Of a DNA stretch of 64,000 bases, positions 1 to 7,606 are shown one piece after another (position 1 is the stretch's first letter; every line of letters starts with the position of its first letter). Below the pieces are notes generated by a model. The model searched no databases. It had not been told where the DNA came from and was given only the letters and a program-made list of their open reading frames with translations. The DNA lies in the NCBI GenBank assembly GCA_017430725.1, contig JAFRMK010000006.1, positions 1-64,000 of the forward strand, written 5' to 3'. The position numbers and the translations under genes were made by a program. Origin of the DNA: Candidatus Saccharimonadota bacterium. GTDB lineage: Bacteria > Patescibacteriota > Saccharimonadia > Saccharimonadales > Saccharimonadaceae.

Positions 1-34
1 AAGCAAGCAAGCAAGCAAAAGCAAGCAAGCAAGC
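1..34. repeat. AAGC tetranucleotide tract
   Basis: Four AAGC units (1-16), a two-base AA interruption (17-18) and four more units (19-34); the tract may continue to the left of the window. None of its three frames on the plus strand contains a stop, so a gain or loss of one unit shifts the frame without ending translation. Tetranucleotide tracts like this are classical slippage sites in phase-variable methyltransferase genes. Here the tract lies inside the 3' end of a methyltransferase gene. Confidence 0.9.
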
Positions 35-81
35 AGATTACTCCGTACTTCAGAATCATCATCAGAAGGAAGAAAGTGTAA
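1..81 (+). CDS. EcoRI-type adenine methyltransferase, C-terminal end, frame 1 (partial)
   Basis: In frame 1 the AAGC tract reads into residues YFRIIIRRKKV and a TAA at 79-81. This resembles the usual basic end of EcoRI-family adenine methyltransferases and the ends of the two downstream copies (IYNRILIKRKM and IYKRLFIKRR). Most of this gene, including the catalytic part, lies left of the window. Which of the three frames joins the upstream gene cannot be told from this sequence. The product would be a DNA N6-adenine methylase, partner of the restriction genes that follow. Confidence 0.5.
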   Translation, partial: KQASKQKQASKQITPYFRIIIRRKKV

Positions 82-247
82 CGGCATCATGGGAGTCCCA
101 ATCACATTCATTGATAAATACAATCCGGAACAGTTCGAGATTATTGGCGTCGCAAATAGTGCAAGATGGATTGGCGGTTTCCCGTGCCTCACTATTATCG
201 AGGGAAGAAAAATCTATAACAGAATCCTCATCAAGAGAAAGATGTAA
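2..247 (+). CDS. Alternative methyltransferase C-terminal domain, copy 1 (frame 2)
   Basis: Frame 2 is open from the AAGC tract to TAA at 245-247. It encodes a linker rich in Ser and Glu, then a domain beginning CNGIMGVPITFIDKYNPEQF and ending IYNRILIKRKM. This matches the conserved C-terminal part of the EcoRI adenine-specific methyltransferase family, by recognition of the GVPITFLDKYNP-type motif. No start codon or ribosome-binding site belongs to it, so it should be made only as an extension of the upstream gene when the tract is in the right phase. It could also be a dead duplicate. The catalytic NPPY/F motif is not in the window. Confidence 0.55.
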   Translation, partial: SKQASKSKQASRLLRTSESSSEGRKCNGIMGVPITFIDKYNPEQFEIIGVANSARWIGGFPCLTIIEGRKIYNRILIKRKM

Positions 248-455
248 TGGAATTATGGGCGTACCAATCACGTTTTTAGATAAATATAATCCTAATCAGT
301 TTGAGCTCGTCGGGTGCTCTTATGATTATGGCAGACCCGACGGTTGGCCCAAATCTATCAATATGTCGCCAACTATAAAAGGAAAGAATATTTATAAAAG
401 ACTATTTATTAAAAGGAGAACCCATGAAAATCGAGCTTCAAAAAATCAAAGTTAA
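3..455 (+). CDS. Alternative methyltransferase C-terminal domain, copy 2 (frame 0)
   Basis: Frame 0 is open from the tract to TAA at 453-455. It crosses all of copy 1 out of frame, then enters a second domain at about 243 beginning CNGIMGVPITFLDKYNPNQF and ending near KNIYKRLFIKRR. The segment before the domain reads TESSSRER, matching SESSSEGRK before copy 1, so the duplicated unit includes the linker. The end overlaps the start of the DUF262 gene by 32 nt. A product would need either tract slippage or a local start; no good ribosome-binding site is visible. Confidence 0.5.
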   Translation, partial: ASKQAKASKQADYSVLQNHHQKEESVTASWESQSHSLINTIRNSSRLLASQIVQDGLAVSRASLLSREEKSITESSSRERCNGIMGVPITFLDKYNPNQFELVGCSYDYGRPDGWPKSINMSPTIKGKNIYKRLFIKRRTHENRASKNQS

Positions 456-1521
456 GGACGTTTATGATGGCTACAAGGACAGCAACGAAGAGGGCGTTGT
501 TGGCTATGGTGGCAAGTTGGACATTCGTCCAAAATTCCAACGCGAATTCGTCTACAAAGACGCCCAACGTAACGCCGTCATTGATACGATTCGCAAAGAG
601 TTTCCGCTTAATGTTATGTATTGGTCCGTCGTGAAAGACGATGACGGGAACATTGTCGGCTACGAAATCCTTGATGGGCAACAGCGCACGATTTCATTTT
701 GCCAATATCTGCAGGGTGATTTTTCGATCAACAATAAATACTTCCACAGCCTTACTAACGATGAGCGTGCCCAGATCGAAAACTATGATTTATATATTTA
801 TATATGCGATGGCACCGACAGCGAAAAACTTGAATGGTTTAGAACAATCAACATTGCCGGCGAAAAACTGACCGACCAGGAACTTCGCAATGCCGTCTAT
901 GCCGGGCCATGGTTGACGGACGCTAAGCGCCATTTCAGTAAAACTGGTTGCGCCGCATACGGCCTTGCAGAAAAATATATGAACGGTTCGCCCATCCGGC
1001 AGGACTATCTTCAATCCGCCCTCAAATGGATTTCGGATGGGAATATCGAGGAATACATGTCTCGTAACCAGTTTAACGAAAACGCTTCCGAGCTTTGGCA
1101 ATACTTCCAAACAGTCATTGCTTGGATTCAAACACTTTTCCCGAACTACCGCAAAGAAATGAAAGGCGTCGAGTGGGGCGAGCTATATAACAAGTACCAT
1201 AGCTACAAGTACGATGCCCAGAAAATGGAGGAAGCGATCGTCCGACTCATGCAAGACGAAGACGTCACTGCCAAAAAAGGCATCTATGCGTTCTTGCTTG
1301 GTGGCGACGAGCGGAACTTGAATATCCGTGCATTTACCGATAATATGAAGCGGGAAGCTTACGAGCGACAACGGGGCATTTGCTCAATCTGCAAGGAACA
1401 TTTTGAAATAGATGAAATGGAGGCCGACCATATTACGCCATGGAGCCAGGGTGGTAAAACCATTTCCGAAAACTGCCAAATGCTTTGCCAAAACTGCAAT
1501 CGCCAAAAAAGCGATAAATAA
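424..1521 (+). CDS. DUF262-HNH nuclease (GmrSD-like)
   Basis: A 365-residue protein. The N-terminal half is a DUF262 (ParB/DndB-like) domain with the motif ILDGQQRT near residue 80. The C-terminus (about 315-365) is an HNH nuclease with CSIC, EADHITPWSQGG and CQMLCQNCNRQK, giving two zinc-binding Cys pairs and the HNH histidines. Proteins of this build are defence nucleases related to the modification-dependent GmrSD system. The start is ATG at 424, after a good AAAAGGAG. It is followed 8 nt later by the Mrr-type gene and preceded by the methyltransferase end, so all three probably form one restriction-defence operon. Confidence 0.85.
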   Translation: MKIELQKIKVKDVYDGYKDSNEEGVVGYGGKLDIRPKFQREFVYKDAQRNAVIDTIRKEFPLNVMYWSVVKDDDGNIVGYEILDGQQRTISFCQYLQGDFSINNKYFHSLTNDERAQIENYDLYIYICDGTDSEKLEWFRTINIAGEKLTDQELRNAVYAGPWLTDAKRHFSKTGCAAYGLAEKYMNGSPIRQDYLQSALKWISDGNIEEYMSRNQFNENASELWQYFQTVIAWIQTLFPNYRKEMKGVEWGELYNKYHSYKYDAQKMEEAIVRLMQDEDVTAKKGIYAFLLGGDERNLNIRAFTDNMKREAYERQRGICSICKEHFEIDEMEADHITPWSQGGKTISENCQMLCQNCNRQKSDK

Positions 1522-1529
1522 GGAGGAAC

Positions 1530-2429
1530 ATGTCTTTTGAGGATTTGAAGACGCGTCAAAGGGAATCAATCATTATGAAATTAGAGTTGAAGACTCTGCA
1601 AGACATGGGCGGACAAGCCTCACGCTCTGATTTACGCGAACGTATTCTTGATACGAACGAGGAAATTGCCGACTTCGCGGAACAGTCGAAAGTTAGTAAA
1701 AAAACTGGCGCCGAGTGGTATCCGTTTAGATATAACTTCAATTTCGCACTGAAAAATCTTCAAATCGCCGGCTTTCTAACATACTCGCGCACTAATCCAG
1801 ACATTGTTCTCTCGGAAAAAGGGATTAATACGAATATTGAAACATTTGATGCTGAGCGAGATGTATATTCCGTATCGATGAAATACTGGAACGAAAGACG
1901 CAAAGATTCCGTCGAAAAACATGAAGGCGAAGAAGATGCTGAAGCCGACAAAGCGGACGACTATAATGAGGCATTCAAAACAAAGCTTCTCGGCTATATC
2001 GGAAAAATGACGCCAAGGAAATTTGAGACATTCTCTCGAGCTCTTCTCAATAAAATGGGAGTCGAGTTTACCGAAATTGGGACACAAATAAGCAACGATG
2101 GCGGAATTGACGGCTACGGCTACTGCCGTACAGACGATTTTCGCACTTCACGCGTTGTTATTCAATGCAAGCGATGGCAGGGAAACGTCGGCTCTTCCGA
2201 AATAAACCAATTCCTTGGCGCCATGAATAAATTCCAAGCCGACTATGGCATCTTCATTACGAATTCCCGCTATACAACCTCTGCTCGCGAAGCGGCCCGT
2301 GCAGGGACGCCCATCACACTCATCGATGGCGACGAACTCGTTCGTCTAGTTAAAAAGTACAATCTATATGTATACCCAATTACCGTCTATGAGTTTACGG
2401 AGTTCTACGACGCAGAAGAATCGGCATAA
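1530..2429 (+). CDS. Mrr-type restriction endonuclease
   Basis: A 299-residue protein. Residues about 15-110 resemble the Mrr N-terminal winged-helix domain. Residues about 160-285 are the Mrr catalytic domain of the PD-(D/E)XK fold, with NDGGIDGYG supplying the acidic residue and VVIQCKRW supplying the Q-x-K pair. The end, ITLIDGDELVRLVKKY, is typical. Such enzymes cut modified or unmodified DNA depending on subfamily. ATG at 1530 is preceded by AAGGAGG. Its place after a methyltransferase suggests it is the restriction partner, or a second nuclease of a mixed defence module. Confidence 0.88.
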   Translation: MSFEDLKTRQRESIIMKLELKTLQDMGGQASRSDLRERILDTNEEIADFAEQSKVSKKTGAEWYPFRYNFNFALKNLQIAGFLTYSRTNPDIVLSEKGINTNIETFDAERDVYSVSMKYWNERRKDSVEKHEGEEDAEADKADDYNEAFKTKLLGYIGKMTPRKFETFSRALLNKMGVEFTEIGTQISNDGGIDGYGYCRTDDFRTSRVVIQCKRWQGNVGSSEINQFLGAMNKFQADYGIFITNSRYTTSAREAARAGTPITLIDGDELVRLVKKYNLYVYPITVYEFTEFYDAEESA

Positions 2430-2523
2430 AAGAATAGCTGAGCCTTCTTTTTTTGTTCGGATTTATGAATTCCGTTCCTCGCGTCGAGCAAAACGGCTTA
2501 TCATTATTACGAAGCAAGGTTTA

Positions 2524-2608
2524 TTGAACTACGCAAAATAATTTGCTACCATAAATGCGAAGAGGGGCGACCTGCAGCCGTCGGGTAGCAGGCCAAGCCC
2601 ACTTTTTT
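2524..2608 (+). ncRNA. Promoter plus short structured RNA or attenuator
   Basis: A promoter-like TTGAAC (2524-2529), 17-nt spacer and TACCAT (2547-2552) is followed by a nested hairpin: GGGC 2565-2568 with GCCC 2597-2600, enclosing CCTGC 2571-2575 with GCAGG 2588-2592. Six T residues follow at 2603-2608. This could be a free small RNA of about 50 nt ending at an intrinsic terminator, or an attenuator in the leader of rubrerythrin 63 nt downstream. I do not recognise a known riboswitch class. The remaining 2430-2523 stretch shows nothing clear. Confidence 0.5.
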
Positions 2609-2670
2609 GTACTTACGCTTTTCGCGCCGAAATAACTTTGCTAAAATTAGGGGGAATCAAAGGAGGAAAA

Positions 2671-3213
2671 ATGGCCGATTTGAAGGGTACAAAAACCGAA
2701 CAAAACCTCAACACCGCGTTTGCGGGCGAGTCGCAGGCGCGCGTGAAATACCAATACTACGCCAGCAAGGCCAAGAAGGAGGGCTATGAACAAATCGCGG
2801 CCATTTTCCAGGAAACCAGCGACAATGAAAAAGAACATGCGAAAATCTGGTTCAAATTGCTACACGATGGAGGCGTTCCTGACACCGTCACGAATCTGAA
2901 GGATGCCGCCAAGGGCGAGAATTATGAATACACCGACATGTACGCCGGATTCGCCAAGGAGGCGCGCGAAGAAGGCTTCGAGGAAATCGCCACGCTGTTC
3001 GAGGAAGTGGGTAAAATCGAAAAAGAGCACGAGACCCGCTATCTGAAACTGCTGGACAACCTTGAAAAAGGTCTGACCTTCAAAAAAGATGGCGTCACGA
3101 TTTGGAAGTGTCGCAACTGTGGCTACATCCATTCGGGCGACACCGCGCCGGATGTCTGTCCTGTCTGCAACCACCCGCAGTCCTTCTTTGAGGTCCGCGC
3201 CGAAAACTACTAG
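2671..3213 (+). CDS. rbr: Rubrerythrin
   Basis: A 180-residue non-haem iron protein that reduces hydrogen peroxide in the cytoplasm. The N-terminal ferritin-like four-helix domain (about 10-140) carries the di-iron ExxH-type motifs (for example NEKEHAKIW and IEKEHETRY). A C-terminal rubredoxin-like domain has [12 protein letters not shown] and CPVCNH, giving the Cys4 iron site. The frame is open from a TTG at 2638, but ATG at 2671 is preceded by AAAGGAGG and begins at the family start, so it was chosen. Likely an oxidative-stress defence gene; the structured leader upstream may regulate it. Confidence 0.95.
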   Translation: MADLKGTKTEQNLNTAFAGESQARVKYQYYASKAKKEGYEQIAAIFQETSDNEKEHAKIWFKLLHDGGVPDTVTNLKDAAKGENYEYTDMYAGFAKEAREEGFEEIATLFEEVGKIEKEHETRYLKLLDNLEKGLTFKKDGVTIWKCRNCGYIHSGDTAPDVCPVCNHPQSFFEVRAENY

Positions 3214-3224
3214 GAGCATAATTG

Positions 3225-3968
3225 GTGGCGAAAAAATCATCAGTCACACGTTGGCGTCGGGTTTTTGTTGCGGCAGTCATGGCGCTCGCCTTCAGCGCCT
3301 ATCTCTATTTCAATCCATCCGCCTATCAGGACGCGCAGCTCATTTCGCTCAATCCCTCCGAGATTGCGCTGAAGGAAACGCAAACCACCACAGATTCGCG
3401 CCTCGCCATTGAGGTGCTAGAGAATCTCGCCGTCAAGGAAAAAGACACCTCGGCACGCTATTATCGCAAACTTTTTTATGACAGCTGGAGCCTGACCGCC
3501 GATGGCTGCAATCTCCGTGAGGCCATTTTGAAGCGAGACCTGCAAAACGTCAAACTGAATGGCTGCAAGGTTCAGTCAGGACTGCTGCATGACCCGTACA
3601 CTGGTAAAGACATCAATTTTGTGCGCGGTCAGGACACTTCGGCCGCCGTTCAAATCGACCACGTCGTCGCACTTAGCAACGCCTGGGCGACCGGCGCCTT
3701 CGCATTTGACCAAGATACGCGTTACGCTATCAGCCAAGACCCGCTTAATCTTATCGCGGTCGACGGTCCGGCCAACCAGGACAAGCTCGACCAAGATGTC
3801 TCGACCTGGCTTCCGCCGAATCAGGCCTTTCGCTGCCAATATGTCGCGCGCCAGATTTCCATCAAATACAAATACCATCTCTGGGTAACACCCGCCGAAA
3901 AGGCGGTCATGCTTGAGGTCTTGTCGCTTTGTCCGAACGAGCCTACTCTAGGACTAGATAGTCAGTAA
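3225..3968 (+). CDS. Secreted HNH nuclease (DUF1524-like)
   Basis: About 247 residues with an N-terminal basic segment and one hydrophobic helix (about 13-32), suggesting export or membrane anchoring. The body matches the extracellular HNH family: IDHVVALSNAWATGA is the ββα-metal core, followed by DPLNLIAVDGPANQDKLDQD and a late LWVTPAEK. A role in cutting external DNA for nucleotide scavenging or uptake is inferred. GTG at 3225 follows GGAG at suitable distance; TTG at 3222 is an alternative. The 3' end overlaps the convergent RNase HII gene by 26 nt. Confidence 0.85.
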   Translation: MAKKSSVTRWRRVFVAAVMALAFSAYLYFNPSAYQDAQLISLNPSEIALKETQTTTDSRLAIEVLENLAVKEKDTSARYYRKLFYDSWSLTADGCNLREAILKRDLQNVKLNGCKVQSGLLHDPYTGKDINFVRGQDTSAAVQIDHVVALSNAWATGAFAFDQDTRYAISQDPLNLIAVDGPANQDKLDQDVSTWLPPNQAFRCQYVARQISIKYKYHLWVTPAEKAVMLEVLSLCPNEPTLGLDSQ

Positions 3969-4866
3969 TCCGATAATCACTGCCGCTCACGGCCACCACC
4001 GCCAAACGCAAATCATGCTCGTCGAGCCCTTGTTCTTTCGCGAACAGCTCGGCGCCAAGTCGCATCTTCTCCAACTTTTTTGCGGTAATCGCATCTAGGC
4101 CATCGGACTGCGTAGTCCGGCCGCGATATTTAACTTCCGTAAAATAGAAGACCCCGTTCTTTTGCGTAATAATATCGATTTCGCAATAGCGAGTCTGCCA
4201 GTTGCGCGCCACTACTACGTGCCCTTGCCGGACCAGCGCATCGACCGCCACATCCTCAGCCTTGTCCCCCTTCATTTTGCTGGTCACTTTGTCGCTGCTT
4301 TTTTCGGCAATTTCCGCAATCGGCCGAAAGCTACGCCGATGCTCTGGGCAGAGGCCATATTTCTCGATCGCTTGGCGGTGTTTTGCGGTGCCATAACCGA
4401 CGTGTTTTTCAAAGCCATACCACGGGTATTTTTCCGCCTGCTTTTTCATGTAGTTGTCGCGCGCCACCTTCGCCACAATCGAGGCGGCCGAAACTTCCGG
4501 CACCAACAAGTCAGCCTTTTTCAGGACCTGCACATATGGCGCCAGATGCGTTTCACTCAGGAAATTCACTGTGCCGTCAATAATAATCTCATGAAAGGGG
4601 CAGTGGATTTGCTTCACCGCCATCCGACACGCCTTGCGCAAGGCCTCGCTCAACCCAATCTTATCCAGCTCATCCGCAAACACCCAACCGAGGCCATATT
4701 CGCAGTTTTCGCAGATTTCCTTTGCCAACGCTTCGCGTTTTTTGGCGCTGAGTTTTTTACTGTCCGTCAGCCCCTCGAGCTCACGGCCATCCAGAACCAC
4801 CGCACCCACAACAAGAGGCCCCGCCCAGGGGCCTCTACCAACTTCGTCAATTCCGAGAATCGCCAA
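3943..4866 (-). CDS. rnhB: RNase HII fused to YraN (UPF0102)
   Basis: A 307-residue fusion. Residues 1-190 are RNase HII, which removes RNA primers and misinserted ribonucleotides: GIDEVGRG with D7 and E8, TDSKKLS, and IIIDGTVNF. Residues about 195-307 are a YraN/UPF0102 domain, a predicted PD-(D/E)XK nuclease, with GDKAEDVAVDAL, CEIDIITQ and FTEVKYR. The two are usually separate neighbours; here no stop or start lies between them. It starts 1 nt after the L19 stop, so it is co-transcribed with rplS, the common bacterial order. It is joined through a short Ser/Lys linker. Confidence 0.93.
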   Translation of the reverse strand: MAILGIDEVGRGPWAGPLVVGAVVLDGRELEGLTDSKKLSAKKREALAKEICENCEYGLGWVFADELDKIGLSEALRKACRMAVKQIHCPFHEIIIDGTVNFLSETHLAPYVQVLKKADLLVPEVSAASIVAKVARDNYMKKQAEKYPWYGFEKHVGYGTAKHRQAIEKYGLCPEHRRSFRPIAEIAEKSSDKVTSKMKGDKAEDVAVDALVRQGHVVVARNWQTRYCEIDIITQKNGVFYFTEVKYRGRTTQSDGLDAITAKKLEKMRLGAELFAKEQGLDEHDLRLAVVAVSGSDYRITDYLVLE

Positions 4867-4867
4867 T

Positions 4868-5383
4868 TTAGGCTTCCGCTTTCTCTTCGGTCTTTGCCGG
4901 TGCTGCTTCCTTTGGAGCTGGCGCCTCTTCTTTCGGCGTTTTCTCCTTCGGGGCTTCCTCCGCCGGAGCCTCTTCCTTCGGTGTCGTCTCTTCCGCCGGC
5001 TTCTCTGGCAATGTATTTACGGCCTTGCGGTCAAAATCTTTTTGCGCCAAACGTGCAGATTTACCGGAACGTTCACGCAGATAGCGCAAGTTGTTGCGGC
5101 GCACTTTGCCGCGGCGTACGATTTCGACCTTCTCGACCAACGGACTGTGCATCAAGAAGCTTTTTTCGACGCCCACGCCCGAGGTTACTTTGCGCACCAC
5201 GATACGTTCGGTGTGAGACTGTTTGCGGTCGACCCGGATTACGGTTCCTTCGAAGACCTGAATGCGAAACTTGCCACCTTCTTTAATCTTCTGCGAAACG
5301 CGCACGGTGTCACCAGAACGCACATCGACGACGGCATCTTTCTTTTGGGCATTTCCCACCATCTGTAACAATTCAAATGACAT
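4868..5383 (-). CDS. rplS: Ribosomal protein bL19 with long acidic/Pro tail
   Basis: A 171-residue large-subunit protein. Residues 1-115 are a normal L19 (FRIQVFEGTVIRVDRKQS, FLMHSPLVEKVEIVRRGKVR, LRYLRERSGKSARL). Residues about 120-171 are an added low-complexity tail of Pro, Glu, Ala and Lys, with repeats of the KEEAP/AEEAP type, that ordinary L19 (about 115 residues) lacks. ATG at 5381-5383 follows an AGGTAGGAT ribosome-binding site. rnhB-yraN follows directly. The tail may reach out from the subunit interface; its function is unknown. Confidence 0.95.
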   Translation of the reverse strand: MSFELLQMVGNAQKKDAVVDVRSGDTVRVSQKIKEGGKFRIQVFEGTVIRVDRKQSHTERIVVRKVTSGVGVEKSFLMHSPLVEKVEIVRRGKVRRNNLRYLRERSGKSARLAQKDFDRKAVNTLPEKPAEETTPKEEAPAEEAPKEKTPKEEAPAPKEAAPAKTEEKAEA

Positions 5384-5459
5384 ATCCTACCTTTTATCTT
5401 CTAATATTTGAAAAACTTTACCCATTTTAGCATATTTTTGCCACTTTGAAAAGGGGTAA

Positions 5460-7070
5460 TCAGATGACGCGTGAGATTTCGTCCAAAGTTGTGTCGCCCC
5501 GCAGTGCCGCCAGTACGCCTTTTTGTTCCAAAGTCAGCAGGCCTTCCTTGCGCGCCGCCTGTTCGATTGCTTTCGTATCGGTGTCCATGGCGTCTCCGCG
5601 CAGGAAGCGTTGAATCTCATCTGTCACCACCATCTGCTCCATGATAGCCGTGCGTCCATTAAACCCAAAGGGATGCTCGACGCTTGTCTTTTCTCTGTAG
5701 AGCGTAATGTCATCAAGATTATAGTCGTGTTGGACGCCTTCGAGAACGCCCTTTATGTATCTCTTCGTCGCCTCATCGGCTTTGTAGGGTTCCTTGTTGT
5801 CGTCCAGCTTTCGCACCAATCGCTGCGCAATCAACAGACGAATCGAAGAAGCAAATATCGGGTTGACGCCAATCATGTCAATCATGCGCGAAAATGCTGC
5901 CGAGGTTGAGTTGGCATGGAATGATGACAGCACCAAGTGACCAGTAATTGAAGCCTGGATTGCGGTTTTTGCCGTGTCGTTGTCGCGAATCTCGCCCACC
6001 ATCACCACGTCTGGGTCAAGCCGCAGCACGCTGCGCAGGCCTTCTGCGAACGAGCCGCCGCCGTTGGTTTGAATTGGAATCTGCGATATCCCGCCGATGC
6101 CGTATTCAATTGGATCTTCAAGCGTGATGATTTTTCGCTCGGTTGTGTTTAGGGCATTCAGAATCGAATAAAGCGTGGTCGACTTACCGGAACCGGTCGG
6201 CCCCACCATCAGCACCAGCCCGCGCGGGTGGGAAATCACTTCATTAATCTTCTCGCGCTCATCTGGCGTAATGCCCAGCAGATCCAGATTTAGTAGGCTT
6301 TCATCAAAGTTAAACAAGCGCAGCACCGCATCTTGGCCATACATTGTTGGCACCATCTCGACCCTAATATTCAACAGGTGTGTCGAGCCGTTCAGCGTAA
6401 TGTCTTTTTGCATGTGACCAGACTGTGGCTTCGTGCTGGCGGTAGAGATGTTCGCTCGGCTGCTCAACTCGCCCATGAAAATCCGGTAGCGGTCGCGGCT
6501 GATTTCAGCGACCGGATGCAAAATACCATCCACGCGCATTCGAATCCGAATCGCATTTCGCAGGTTTTCGATGTGAATGTCGCTCGCACCAAGCTTGTCG
6601 GCCTGGTCCAACAAATAGTCGAACACTTTCTCGGTCGAAACCTTGTCGAGCGTTTGCGACACTTCCTCGATTGTCTCGCTATCGCCCTCATCGGCAATCT
6701 TGATGTCGTCATAGTGTACTTCCTGCGGTGGGTCGTGCCGCAACATAAATACTTGATAGGCTGAATTGGACACCAGATAGAATTCCACGCGACGCCCATC
6801 GTCGATATAGCTTTGACGCAGGCTATCTATGGCGCTTTTCGGCGTCTGACTGGTCACCAAAAACTGAAACGGCACCGCATCGCCGCCCTTTTGCAGAGGA
6901 ATCATCATATCTCTGTGCATGTCTTCTTTGCTCAGTACGCCCTGTACGAGCGGCGCTGTCTGCTCGAAGTCGCGCGTGTCGAGATACGGCAGGCCCAAAA
7001 TGCCCGCCCTGCGATGCGTAGCTTCTTCTTCATTTTGCCTACGCTTGCGCTGGACTTCTTCTTCGTTCAT
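5460..7070 (-). CDS. pilB: Type IV pilus assembly ATPase (PilB/GspE family)
   Basis: A 536-residue hexameric motor ATPase that drives pilus extension at the inner face of the membrane. After an N-terminal part come the T2SSE core signatures: Walker A GPTGSGKST at 290-298, Asp box and Walker B around LDPDVVMVGEIRD, and the His box SFHANSTSAAFSRMIDM. The CxxC zinc motifs common in PilB are missing from the C-terminal part. The start ATG is 6 nt after a TACAAT -10 box (7077-7082), so the message is probably leaderless. No pilus genes adjoin it; pilins occur at 10.1 kb and 41.6-45.8 kb. Confidence 0.9.
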   Translation of the reverse strand: MNEEEVQRKRRQNEEEATHRRAGILGLPYLDTRDFEQTAPLVQGVLSKEDMHRDMMIPLQKGGDAVPFQFLVTSQTPKSAIDSLRQSYIDDGRRVEFYLVSNSAYQVFMLRHDPPQEVHYDDIKIADEGDSETIEEVSQTLDKVSTEKVFDYLLDQADKLGASDIHIENLRNAIRIRMRVDGILHPVAEISRDRYRIFMGELSSRANISTASTKPQSGHMQKDITLNGSTHLLNIRVEMVPTMYGQDAVLRLFNFDESLLNLDLLGITPDEREKINEVISHPRGLVLMVGPTGSGKSTTLYSILNALNTTERKIITLEDPIEYGIGGISQIPIQTNGGGSFAEGLRSVLRLDPDVVMVGEIRDNDTAKTAIQASITGHLVLSSFHANSTSAAFSRMIDMIGVNPIFASSIRLLIAQRLVRKLDDNKEPYKADEATKRYIKGVLEGVQHDYNLDDITLYREKTSVEHPFGFNGRTAIMEQMVVTDEIQRFLRGDAMDTDTKAIEQAARKEGLLTLEQKGVLAALRGDTTLDEISRVI

Positions 7071-7084
7071 AATCTCATTGTATC

Positions 7085-7606
7085 ATGAAAAAGCTTATCG
7101 TTATTCTGCATAATATCCGTTCGACCTACAATGTTGGCGCCATTTTGCGTAGTTGCGACGGCCTGGGCGTAGACGAAGTGGCGTTCGCCGGCTACACGCC
7201 TTTTCTGGACAAGGGACTTCCGCATGAGCGCGCCAAGCTCGCCAAACAGATTCATAAGACTGCGCTCGGTGCGGAACAGAGTGTGAACTGGCGTCGAATC
7301 GAAGATTTGCCGCGCTTTTTGCGTCAACTTCAGGCGCAGGGATATCGGGTCGCCGCACTCGAGCAGGCCGACGACTCGCGAAACCTAGCCGATGGCTATC
7401 AGCAAGATACCGATTTGGCTTTGATTTTGGGCGAAGAAGTCCACGGCATTCCGGCCGACATCCTCGGCTGCTGCGACGAAGTACTGGAAATACCGATGTG
7501 TGGCCAAAAAGAATCGTTCAATGTCTCGGTTGCGACCAGTATTGCACTTTGGGAAATTAGAAAACCCGTCCTGCACGAAATAGGAACACGTCCACATAGG
7601 ACATAA
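7085..7606 (+). CDS. SpoU-family RNA 2'-O-methyltransferase
   Basis: A 173-residue SAM-dependent methylase with the SPOUT trefoil knot. All three family motifs are visible: NIRSTYNVGAILRSCDGLG, LILGEEVHGI and LEIPMCGQKESFNVSVA. It is compact, lacking the extra N-terminal RNA-binding domain of TrmH/RlmB, and resembles TrmL-size enzymes. The exact rRNA or tRNA target cannot be told. It diverges from pilB across 14 nt, and its 3' end overlaps the convergent membrane-protein gene by 50 nt. Confidence 0.9.
   Translation: MKKLIVILHNIRSTYNVGAILRSCDGLGVDEVAFAGYTPFLDKGLPHERAKLAKQIHKTALGAEQSVNWRRIEDLPRFLRQLQAQGYRVAALEQADDSRNLADGYQQDTDLALILGEEVHGIPADILGCCDEVLEIPMCGQKESFNVSVATSIALWEIRKPVLHEIGTRPHRT

Noticed and set aside
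1-34. Spaced short repeats as a CRISPR array
   Set aside because: Units are only 4 bp with no spacers; this is a microsatellite.
4162-5286. 374-codon open frame on the plus strand
   Set aside because: It lies wholly opposite the rnhB-yraN and rplS genes, which have clear family motifs; its product is Arg/Leu/Phe-rich shadow sequence.
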